Source: Mesorhizobium sp. M2E.F.Ca.ET.219.01.1.1
GTDB lineage: Bacteria; Pseudomonadota; Alphaproteobacteria; Rhizobiales; Rhizobiaceae
Assembly (NCBI RefSeq): GCF_004016445.2
Contig: NZ_SADT02000001.1
Coordinates: 353,630-417,629 of the forward strand
Reading direction: 5' to 3'
Length of the DNA: 64,000 nt
The notes beneath the pieces were generated by a model. It searched no databases, was not told the origin of the DNA, and was given only the letters and a program-made list of their open reading frames with translations. The translations under genes and the position numbers were made by a program. Shown one piece after another: positions 8,901 to 16,222 of the stretch. Within the stretch, counting starts at the first letter, position 1; the number at the start of each line of letters is the position of its first letter.

Positions 8901-10754
8901 ACAGCGTGCCTCCCGCCGTGGTCGCGTTCTTCAGGTCCTTCATAACATTGACGAAACCGAGCGCCGCGGTGGCGTCGCGCGGGTCGAGGTCGCCCGAAAC
9001 GATGGCGCCGGCCCAGCCGCCGACGCCGGATAAGATGGCGACATATTGGTGGCCGTCCGGGCCGCGATAGGTGATGGGTTGGCCGATGATGCCGGACGAG
9101 GTCTTGAACTGCCAAAGCAGGTCGCCGGTCTTGGCGCTCACCGCCTTGAACCAGCCTTCCATCGTTCCGTAGAAGACCACGTCGCCGGCGGTCACGACCG
9201 CGCCGCTCCACACCGGGAAATTCTCTTTAAGGCTCCAGGCGGGTTTTTCGGCGGCGATATCCCAGGCCGTGAAGGCGCCGCGATTGCCGCCGGCCCGGGG
9301 ATCATGCGGACGTTCATTCCGACATAGGGCGTGCCGGCGATGTAGTTCACCTCGACGCCCTCTTCGTCCATGCACAGATTGTTGTGCGGGATGTAGAGCA
9401 GGCCGGTCTTCGGCGAAAAGGCCGAAGGCTGCCAGTCCTTGAGGCCCGAGGCGGTCGGGCAGATGTCGCGGACAACCTTGCCGGTACCCGTCAGCTTGTC
9501 CGGGTTTTCTATCAGGCGGCCGGTCTTGAGGTCGACGCCCTTGCTGGAATTAACGGGGCCATAAGGTTTTGCGGACAGGACTTCGCCGGTCGTCCGGTCG
9601 AGGACGTAAAGATAGCCGTTGCGTTCCGGGCGGACGAGCACCTTGCGCGGCTTGCCCTGCCAATTCATGTCGAGCAGGACCTGCTCGTTGATGCCGTCAT
9701 AATCGTGAAGATCGTGCGGGGTCCACTGGTAGAACCATTTCGCCGCTCCGGTATCGGCATCTCGGGCAAAGATGCCTGACGTCCATTTGTTGTCGCCGGG
9801 CCGCAAATCGGGATTCCAGGGGCCGGGATTACCGGTGCCGTGGAAGATCAGGTTGAGATCCGGATCGTAGGAAATCCAACCCCACATGTTGCCGCCACCG
9901 ATCTTCCAGGCTTCCGGCGGCCATGTCGTGACGCCGAGGTCCTTGCCCTTGTCCATGTCGTAATGCGGCTTGAAGTCGGGTCCGATCAGCACCTCCTTGT
10001 CGGGACCGGTGTTGTAAGCCGTCCAGACGACATGACCGTCGCCGGCGTCGAGCGCCTTGACCCAGCCGCGCACGCCCATCTCGCCGCCGGAATTGCCGAC
10101 GAGCACTTTGCCCTTCACCACCAGCGGCGCCATGGTGATGGTCTCGCCAATATTGATGTTGGCGATATGGGCGTTCCAGATCGGCTGGCCGGTGTTCGCG
10201 TCGAGCGCGATGGTGTGGCCGTCCAGCGTGTTGAAGAAGATGCGCCCGTCCGCGAAGGCCGCGCCACGGGTGACCACGTCGCAGCAGGCAACCCCTTGCG
10301 CGGCCGGCTCGGGGTTGGGCTCGTATTTCCATTTCATCGGCGCGCCGGGCTTGGAGAGGTCGAGCGCGTAGACGACGTTCGGAAATGGCGTCACGATATA
10401 CATCGTGTTGCCGATCACCAGCGGCGCCGCTTCCTGGCCCTTGTTCACCCCGGTCGAGAAGGTGAAGGCGACCTGCAGGTTCTTGACGTTGCCTTCGTTG
10501 ATTTCGGCAAGCTCGCTATAGCGGGTCGAGGCGTAGTTCTTGGCCGGCATCGTCCAATGCCCGTCATCGGGCGGTGCGGCCGTGGCAGGCGGAGAGATCG
10601 CAGGTGCTGGCGGGGTCTGTGAAGCAGCCGTCAGCAAGGGCGCGCAGACCAGCAGCGTGGCAGTAAGAACGCCAAAATGTTTTCGAAATGCCGGCGCGCG
10701 GTCCGTACATACCGGGTCACCGCAGAATGCTGCAAGTTGCGTTGCTTGCTTCAT
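8881..10754 (-). pseudogene. xoxF: XoxF-type lanthanide-dependent PQQ alcohol dehydrogenase, one-base frameshift
   Basis: A quinoprotein methanol/ethanol dehydrogenase, periplasmic, PQQ-dependent. A signal peptide (FGVLTATLLVCAPLLTAAS), the adjacent-cysteine disulfide CC (157-158), and the catalytic Asp plus extra lanthanide-coordinating Asp in HDYDGINE (351-353) are all present. The reading frame breaks near 9290: the front part runs through NVRMIPGP and then leaves frame, while the rest (GNRGAFTAWD to the end) continues in another frame. Adding one base restores 624 residues, the usual family length. This is either a sequencing error or a real recent inactivation; every other motif is intact. 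The start is ATGA-coupled to the upstream gene. I cannot assign the XoxF/ExaF clade. Confidence 0.88.
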
Positions 10755-11533
10755 TTCGGCGTCGAACCTCCGACGCCGGAGCCGATTTCCGCCGCAATGT
10801 CGGCCTCGTGGCCGGCGCATAGCGGATGACCCCAGCCGGAGGCGCTTTTTCCGCCGGGGTCGAGATCGTAGATGATGGCGTCCTTGCGATTGGGATTAAC
10901 ACCCGCAGGAACCTTGTCCAACCCGAGGGCCGCGCGAACGCGCCAGGCGACATTATGGTCCGCGCAGGAGGAATCGCCGCTGACACCGAGGCCACCGACA
11001 ATGGCCTTGCCGTCATACAGAGCCAGGCCTCCGCCGAACACGACAAGGCCTCCGATCGGTTTGCCGATCAGCGGGTCACTGGCGCTGCCGAACGTCTTCG
11101 GGTCGCCTGTGTAAGCCGCTGCCTGGTTGACGGGGTTTGTGGCCTGCAGGCCGAACAGCGGCCCACCGGGCTGCACCCCCGCGTAGAGATTGGCTGTCGA
11201 AAGCGCCATGTTCGCCAGGCTGAGCCCATTGGCCGTGTTCGCTTTCTCGGCCGCAATCAGCCGGCTGCCCGGCCACTGCGCATCGGCCGTCGGCCCGCTG
11301 AAGGCGACCGCGCAGACGGTGCCGTCGCGAGCTACGATCGCTGCCCATTCATTGGTCTCGAAGCCGCCATTCGCGGGGCCGCCGCTCGCCTTGACATTGG
11401 CCTTCAAGGCCGAGAGCAGCTTGTCGTGATCGGCCGGGCAGGGCGCCTGGGCCCGAGCAGTGCCTTGCTGCATCGAGCCAAATGCCAAGACAAGCAGGCC
11501 CAGAGCTAGTGACAAAAACCGACGATGAGCCAT
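10751..11533 (-). CDS. secreted GlcG/HbpS-like haem-binding domain protein, first operon gene
   Basis: A 260-residue protein with a signal peptide (FLSLALGLLVLAFGSMQQGTARA) followed by a GlcG/HbpS-like domain, recognised by GGLVVFGGGLALYDGKAIVGGLGVSGDSS and the closing DHNVAWRVRAALGL. Such domains bind haem or small cofactors in some members, and they recur next to PQQ dehydrogenases. The ATG at 11533 directly precedes the signal peptide and leaves a normal upstream gap; longer versions would extend into the promoter region. It is the first gene of the ten-gene operon and is ATGA-coupled to xoxF. Its role in the system is not established. Confidence 0.82.
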   Translation of the reverse strand: MAHRRFLSLALGLLVLAFGSMQQGTARAQAPCPADHDKLLSALKANVKASGGPANGGFETNEWAAIVARDGTVCAVAFSGPTADAQWPGSRLIAAEKANTANGLSLANMALSTANLYAGVQPGGPLFGLQATNPVNQAAAYTGDPKTFGSASDPLIGKPIGGLVVFGGGLALYDGKAIVGGLGVSGDSSCADHNVAWRVRAALGLDKVPAGVNPNRKDAIIYDLDPGGKSASGWGHPLCAGHEADIAAEIGSGVGGSTPK

Positions 11534-11730
11534 GACCCGAAAACGTTTGTTGATGTTACCGAACTGACAATCGGCCACTTTGTTCCTCGAACATCGCGAA
11601 GGGTTGCACTGGCGAGGTTGGCTGGCCGAGATGAGCGATCGGCGGCTCGGGGAGCTTGCGCTATCCGCTTCCCTGCGAGTCCGATACAGCAGGATTTCTG
11701 AACACAAGTCCGATCTGGGCGTTACAGGAG

Positions 11731-12783
11731 ATGGTCGTCGGTATCCTGCAATTCGGCATCGGAACCCTTGTGGTCTGGTTCACGCTTCGCGATGTCTTTG
11801 ATACCGTCGTTGTTCCGGGCGAGAGCCGGGCGTCCCTGCGTCTCGCAAGCCGTATGGTTTTCGCCGGCTTGTTCGGGCTGCGCCATACGCGCAGGCCCGG
11901 CGCCGCCATTCCGGCGGCCTTCGCGCCTTTCGTGCTGGTAGCGTCCTTCACCGGCTGGATGCTGCTTCTCATTTTCGGTTTCGGGCTGATGGTGGCTGCG
12001 CTGAGCGGTTGGTACCGGCCCGCGGTACCGACTTTCTCCCAGGCGGTATTCGTCGCGGGAAGCAGCCTGGTGACGGTCGGCCTTAGCGAAACGGACGCGA
12101 CCGGTCCTGCCCGTTGGGTCAACATCGCGGCGGGATTTTGCGGCCTGTCGGTCATGACGATGGCCGTCACTTACCTGCTTCAGGTGCAGACCAGCATCGG
12201 CAGGCGTGACTCCGGCATCCTCAAGATCACCACCGCGTCAGGCGATCCGCCGTCCGCGATCGCGCTGCTGGAACGCTATGCTTCACTCGGTTGCAAGGAT
12301 GAGCTGCAACAGGTGCTCGTAAAGGGCAGGGACTGGTGCGCCGAGGTGCTGCAGAGCCATGCATCGCACCCGTTCCTGATTTATTTCCGATCCCTGGAAA
12401 CCGGTGCGGGGTGGCCTGCCACGCTCGCCGCGTTGTTGGACCTTGCTGCCGTTCTCGAAGCAATCGATGAGCCCAGCCTGCGCGGCAAGGCCATTCTGCT
12501 GCGTGAGGAAGGCACTCACCTTGCTGACGAGCTGAGCAAACTGCTGCGGCTCGACATCGACCACCCGGAAACCGATAGAGAGCCGCTGCAGCAGGTCTTG
12601 GAACGTGCGGCAAGGGCAGGCTACGGAAACCCAACACGGCGTAGTTTAGAGCGACTGGGATCGCTCAGAAAACGCTACGTCCCACCGGTCGAAGCCCTTT
12701 CGCGTCATCTGGGCAGTCCGCCTGCGCCGCTTCTGCCGAACGACCGCGGTTTGCCACGCGGAGAACTGGCGCAGCTTCCTTGA
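11731..12783 (+). CDS. putative ion-channel-like membrane protein
   Basis: About 350 residues. The N-terminal half has four hydrophobic segments; between the last two is SLVTVGLSE, which resembles the pore loop and TVG filter of two-helix potassium channels. The C-terminal 190 residues are soluble, helical and leucine-rich. The ATG at 11731 begins at MVVGILQFG just before the first helix; the purine-rich run right before it is too close for an ideal ribosome site, and an in-frame start at 11656 is possible. It is transcribed away from the xoxF operon. The channel reading rests on a short motif and is tentative. Confidence 0.65.
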   Translation: MVVGILQFGIGTLVVWFTLRDVFDTVVVPGESRASLRLASRMVFAGLFGLRHTRRPGAAIPAAFAPFVLVASFTGWMLLLIFGFGLMVAALSGWYRPAVPTFSQAVFVAGSSLVTVGLSETDATGPARWVNIAAGFCGLSVMTMAVTYLLQVQTSIGRRDSGILKITTASGDPPSAIALLERYASLGCKDELQQVLVKGRDWCAEVLQSHASHPFLIYFRSLETGAGWPATLAALLDLAAVLEAIDEPSLRGKAILLREEGTHLADELSKLLRLDIDHPETDREPLQQVLERAARAGYGNPTRRSLERLGSLRKRYVPPVEALSRHLGSPPAPLLPNDRGLPRGELAQLP

Positions 12784-12790
12784 CCCGTCC

Positions 12791-13093
12791 TCACATTTCG
12801 CTGTTGCCGATGATCCCGGCTTCGCCTTCGGCGAGATTGGTGACGTGCGGAGCCTTCGAAGCGTGCAATCGAACGACAGGCGTGCCGGAGCTGTCCTGTC
12901 CAAAGAACGCGACGCCGGCGGCCTGCAATACCTGGCGCATGGCAAGCAGTTTTTCCGCCGGAGGCATCCGGCCCCCGCGCTCGAATTCGCGAATGCTTGC
13001 TTCGCTCAAATCGCATTTTGCCCCAAGCCGTACCCGGGGCCAGTTCAACAAGGCCCTGGCTGCCATTACCTGCTCTGGCGTTAGAGGAGCCAC
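12791..13093 (-). CDS. XRE-family helix-turn-helix regulator
   Basis: About 100 residues from a GTG start (an ATG further upstream at 13216 would add 41 residues without family character). Residues LTPEQVMAARALLNWPRVRLGAKCDLSEASIREFERGGRMPP fit the five-helix Cro/C1 domain seen in many small rhizobial regulators, here described by position rather than by alignment; the second half contains VLQAAGVAFFGQD, also usual in this group. It converges on the channel-like gene with only seven bases between stops. The target is unknown. Confidence 0.7.
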   Translation of the reverse strand: MAPLTPEQVMAARALLNWPRVRLGAKCDLSEASIREFERGGRMPPAEKLLAMRQVLQAAGVAFFGQDSSGTPVVRLHASKAPHVTNLAEGEAGIIGNSEM

Positions 13094-13205
13094 CAAACAT
13101 CTCCACTGCTTCTTGATCGTATATCGAACTGAAAGTTCAAGAACATGTTCCCTTGCCCCCAAAATCGCAGGCAACATGCCCCTCGGACCGCTGCCCCTTG
13201 GAACA

Positions 13206-13358
13206 ATGATGATCACCTTTCGTTCGGTTGCGATGAAACAGCTTCTTTCAGATTTCGCGGCAATGGCGCAGCCGGGTTATTGGATTGCCCTCGGTCTTCT
13301 CTTCATCCCTTATGGAGTGGGCGCGTTTTTCCTCGTGAGGATTTGCCACTGTATGTAA
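13206..13358 (+). CDS. possible small single-helix membrane protein
   Basis: A 50-codon frame with one clear hydrophobic helix (YWIALGLLFIPYGVGAFFLV). It starts at two adjacent ATGs at 13206; the ribosome site is weak. It is followed by a small hairpin and a T-rich tract near 13383-13419. Nothing else supports it, and it may not be translated. Confidence 0.3.
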   Translation: MMITFRSVAMKQLLSDFAAMAQPGYWIALGLLFIPYGVGAFFLVRICHCM

Positions 13359-13382
13359 CTGCGCGCGTGATGCGATCATGAG

Positions 13383-13419
13383 CCCGGACGGTCGACGTTG
13401 TTCGGCGGGTTTTCTTTTT
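13383..13419 (+). terminator. possible terminator: short hairpin plus T tract
   Basis: CCCG at 13383 can pair with CGGG at 13406, followed by a run TTTTCTTTTT. The inner part of the stem pairs poorly, so this is weak, but the T run is unusual in this GC-rich sequence and it lies 25 bases after the small gene ending at 13358. Confidence 0.35.
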
Positions 13420-13459
13420 GCAACTCGGAACAAGCTGCAGTTTGCCCTGTTGAAAAGGT

Positions 13460-13540
13460 CTGCGACTGTCCCCCTCAAGCGGTCGCAGAATGGTGGAAAC
13501 ACCGGCCCGCGTCCTCGCCGAGGGGCGCGGGTTTCCTTTT
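13460..13540 (+). ncRNA. candidate small RNA with three hairpins and a terminator-like end
   Basis: Three consecutive stem-loops are visible. CTGCGAC (13460) pairs with GTCGCAG (13482) around a C-rich loop; GGTG-GAAA-CACC (13492-13503) is a GNRA-loop hairpin; a 26-base GC-rich stem (13506-13531) is followed by TTTCCTTTT. This layout is that of a Hfq-type bacterial small RNA or a structured leader for the small gene at 13607. The 5' end is not defined, and I do not recognise the family. No convincing protein is encoded across it. Confidence 0.45.
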
Positions 13541-13551
13541 CGGGGTACGCC

Positions 13552-13579
13552 GGAACCAACCGGGATGGTTGGCGGTTCC
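13552..13579 (+). promoter_or_regulatory. leader hairpin before the small gene at 13607
   Basis: GGAACC (13552-13557) pairs with GGTTCC (13574-13579) and AACC with GGTT inside. It sits between the terminator-like stem and the ribosome site GGAG (13594-13597), so it may shape the 5' leader of the downstream small gene. Confidence 0.35.
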
Positions 13580-13606
13580 TTCCCCTCAAAACCGGAGAAC
13601 GAGTAC

Positions 13607-13768
13607 ATGCTTAGATTTATGATCGCCCTCGGCGCGGTGTATGCTGCCTTCAGACTTGGCAGGGATGTCGGGCGCGGTGAGGCTCGGATGCTGTTCAGTG
13701 GCCCGGTGGACTACGAGCGGCGGTCATCAGCACGGAGCCGGGAGGAACTCGGCCTTTGGACAAAGTGA
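13607..13768 (+). CDS. small hypothetical protein
   Basis: A 53-residue protein starting MLRFMIALGAVYAAFRLGRD, with one N-terminal hydrophobic helix followed by a charged tail ending in SREELGLWTK. The ATG has a GGAG ribosome site nine bases upstream, which decides this start over a longer frame that would cross the hairpin cluster. I do not recognise a family. A membrane-tethered small protein is the simplest reading. Confidence 0.5.
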   Translation: MLRFMIALGAVYAAFRLGRDVGRGEARMLFSGPVDYERRSSARSREELGLWTK

Positions 13769-13777
13769 ATCGGCATC

Positions 13778-14059
13778 TTATGGTTGGAGCAAGGCGCCGC
13801 CGTATTGTGCCCATAGCCGGTCGCAGTCCCATTTTCTCAGGCTCGGCTTTCCCTGCAATCCGTAGAGGACCATCGCACCGCGAACATCGTAGCCCAGCAC
13901 TGACGCGTTAGCGACAAATTGGATAGCATGTCCCAAGCTGAGGGTGCTGAACCTGGCTTCGGTTTTGGTGGTGAGATCAATGACACCAAAGATTTCCGCA
14001 TCCCTCCCTCTGCCGGCCAAAACAGCCGACGAGATCGCATCGTCCACGGCAAGGAGCAT
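13778..14059 (-). CDS. hypothetical protein
   Basis: A 93-residue soluble protein (MLLAVDDAISSAVLAGRGRDAEIFGVIDL to LWAQYGGALLQP in outline) without signal peptide or membrane helix. Its amino-acid make-up and codon use look like a real gene, and it converges on the small gene at 13607. No domain is recognised. Confidence 0.5.
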   Translation of the reverse strand: MLLAVDDAISSAVLAGRGRDAEIFGVIDLTTKTEARFSTLSLGHAIQFVANASVLGYDVRGAMVLYGLQGKPSLRKWDCDRLWAQYGGALLQP

Positions 14060-14255
14060 AGCAAAGTCCCCGTAAGCGCTTCCTAACTTTGGCGCGTGGA
14101 ATTGGTTCCGCGTCCGGCACGGAATATCGTTTCAGGGAATGAATTGGCGAACCCCGCGATCGAAGACCGCACCAGATAGAAGGCGCTACCGTTGATGTTG
14201 CACAAGCAGCGTGGTGGTGAACGCTAACGAACCTCGCTTCTGCGGGTTCTTTCGG

Positions 14256-14489
14256 TCAATGGGCTGCCTTCTTTTTGGCTGGCGCCTTGGGCTGCCCCGA
14301 CTTGCCCCTTGAGGCAGCGTCTTTCGAGTGGGCCGACATCGCCGGAGCAGCACCAGTCTTCTTGGCGGCTGACGATCCAGCAGACGCTCTTTTCGGAGCG
14401 TCACTCTTCGGCGCAGCTTTTCTTTCACGCGCCTTTTTCGGTTCTTTCTTCGACGAGAAAATGCCGGTGATGCTCTCAATGATGGACAT
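14256..14489 (-). CDS. small lysine/alanine-rich protein
   Basis: A 77-residue protein starting MSIIESITGIFSSKK, followed by a low-complexity tail rich in Lys, Ala, Ser and Pro (for example KKEPKKARERKAAPKSDAPK) and ending KAPAKKKAAH. Only the first 12 residues look folded, with an amphipathic character. Basic low-complexity tails of this kind occur in histone-H1-like or nucleic-acid-binding proteins, but that function is not shown. The start was chosen where the coherent part begins; in-frame starts upstream add an unrelated stretch. Confidence 0.45.
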   Translation of the reverse strand: MSIIESITGIFSSKKEPKKARERKAAPKSDAPKRASAGSSAAKKTGAAPAMSAHSKDAASRGKSGQPKAPAKKKAAH

Positions 14490-14786
14490 TGGCTGGCCCT
14501 CTATTGAAACCGACCAACAATTCCGACCGTCCAGGAATTGTTCCATTGTTGATTCAGTTGCACCTAATGGAACAGAAATCACTCGGCGGGTTTTGGTGGA
14601 TTGGCAACCAGCGATAGCGCGGGCCTCAGCCGGACCTGATCCGGATAGATCAGGTCCACTGCATACCTTCGGTTTCGGCTTGGCGGATTCTTGGCAATTT
14701 GTTACGCAGATGAAGGTCGCTTCGATCTTGAAGCACTTCGTGAATAATATAAGTATATGAAATCATTGGTTTATTAGGAAAATAGC

Positions 14787-14876
14787 TGGCGGAGAGAGCG
14801 GGATTCGAACCCGCGTTACGGTTTCCCGTAAACACACTTTCCAGGCGTGCGCCTTCAACCACTCGGCCACCTCTCC
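14787..14876 (-). tRNA. tRNA-Ser (anticodon GGA)
   Basis: On the minus strand the sequence begins GGAGAGGTGGCCGAGTGG, has a D-arm, an anticodon loop reading CCTGGAAAG, a long variable arm with a stem (ACGGGAAACCGT), the T-arm GGGTTCGAATCCC, and ends in CTCTCCG plus an encoded CCA. The acceptor stem GGAGAGG/CTCTCC pairs. The long variable arm and GGA anticodon identify tRNA-Ser for UCC/UCU codons. Confidence 0.97.
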
Positions 14877-15361
14877 GTCCTTGACATCTCGCGCCGGCCG
14901 GTTTTGCCGCGCGGGTTGGGGAGATGCTCCCATGGGAAGTCCTTGACGGATATGTGGTGTGCCTTCAACCGGCGGGCAACCCTTCCCTGCGCCGCTAGCC
15001 GTCCAGGCAAACAGGCGCGGGGCTCATCTAGTCGATCCGAAAGCGAATGCCAAGCCATAATGGCGTTGCAAAGGCTTTTGGCCGTGGGTGGCCCCGAAGG
15101 CCGCCTCAACGACCGCGTGCCGCGCGTTCGCGTGATGTGTGTGCGCTGACCCGCAGGAGCCGTTCGCGCCTAAGCCGCAGCCTGGTTTCAGGGCGCGTGA
15201 GAGGCCGGACAGCCGATCTGCGGCCAATGTCGTGGAAGTCGACAAGGTAACCGCATTGGCGGGGGATGCTCCGCCGTAAGCTTGCGCACGGGTATTGAGC
15301 CGGATCAAATTCCCTGCAGCGGTCGCCTTGCTATGTTGCGCGCTTCCCGGGACAAGGTTGA
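14877..15361. other. 485-base stretch without a supported gene
   Basis: Short open frames on both strands lack family character. Around 14957-14986 there is a partial resemblance to the 5' half of the adjacent tRNA-Ser (shared GCCTTCAACC). Otherwise I see no terminator, promoter or repeat that can be defended. Confidence 0.5.
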
Positions 15362-16102
15362 ATGCGCATCGCGATCCTGTCTGACATCCATGCCAACCGT
15401 GAGGCGTTCGACGCAGTCCTCGGTGTCGTTCGCAAGCAGGCGCCGGACCAGCTGGTTCTGCTTGGCGATCTGGTCGGCTACGGGCCCGATCCTGTCTATG
15501 TGGTCGAGAAGGCCGCCGATCTGGTGGAGGGCGGTGCGTTCTGCATCAAGGGCAACCACGATGAAGCGGCGGCTTTGGGCCGGACCGACATGACGGAGAA
15601 TGCGCGGGTCGCCATCGAGTGGACCCGCGAACGGCTCGCCCGGGAGCATTTCGATTTTCTTGCGCAGTTGCCGCTTTCGCTCCGGTCCGAAGACCGGCTG
15701 TATGTTCACGCCAGCGCGGAGCGGCAGGAAAAATGGTTGTATATACGCGACGTCGACGCGGCGGAACGCTGCCTGTCCGCAAGCGATGCGCGCTTCATCT
15801 TCTGTGGTCATACCCACATTCCAGCCATTTATTATGCTTTGTCCGGCAGACGGCCGGTTCATTTTCGGCCGCTCGACAATGTCGCGGCACCCTTGTCCGA
15901 GCTCAGGCGGCATCTTGTCGTCGTCGGGGCGGTCGGCCAGCCGCGTGATGGCAACCCATCCGCCTGCTTCGCGCTTCTCGACACGGAGCGGCGCGAGGTG
16001 ACGATGGTGCGCGTTCCTTACGATCATGAAGAAACCGCTCGCAAGATTCAGGCGTCAGGCTTGCCCGGGTGGCTTGGCATGCGCTTGAAGATCGGCCGCT
16101 AG
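15362..16102 (+). CDS. calcineurin-like metallophosphoesterase
   Basis: A 246-residue phosphoesterase with all metal-binding motifs: SDIHAN near the N-terminus, LLGDLVGYGPDP, GNHDEAA, and GHTHIP in the C-terminal half. Members of this compact group act on phosphodiesters or dinucleotides; the substrate cannot be read from sequence. It is cytoplasmic, with no signal peptide. The gene stands alone, followed at once by a dispersed repeat and then the kinase gene on the same strand. Confidence 0.88.
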   Translation: MRIAILSDIHANREAFDAVLGVVRKQAPDQLVLLGDLVGYGPDPVYVVEKAADLVEGGAFCIKGNHDEAAALGRTDMTENARVAIEWTRERLAREHFDFLAQLPLSLRSEDRLYVHASAERQEKWLYIRDVDAAERCLSASDARFIFCGHTHIPAIYYALSGRRPVHFRPLDNVAAPLSELRRHLVVVGAVGQPRDGNPSACFALLDTERREVTMVRVPYDHEETARKIQASGLPGWLGMRLKIGR

Positions 16103-16203
16103 AGCGTTTCACCGTTTCACGGAAACGGCGAACCGCTCTATCTCCTTGTTTTTACGCAATTCCGGACGGAAAAACCGCTCACACTTTTCCTGGAATTGCT
16201 CTA
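16101..16203. repeat. dispersed palindromic repeat, copy A (full length)
   Basis: Two stem-loops. The first is AGAGCG/CGCTCT enclosing CCGTTTC-ACG-GAAACGG (16101-16139). The second is GCAATTCC (16156) paired with GGAATTGC (16192) and contains GGACGGAAA. The repeat begins inside the stop codon of the phosphoesterase gene. The same two-part element recurs at 27243. Confidence 0.85.
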
Positions 16204-16222
16204 GTCAACCCGGAGGCGATGG

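Noticed and set aside
13378..13622. Several overlapping plus-strand frames through the hairpin cluster
   Set aside because: Three frames are open, none with a ribosome site or family character; the RNA structure explains the region better.
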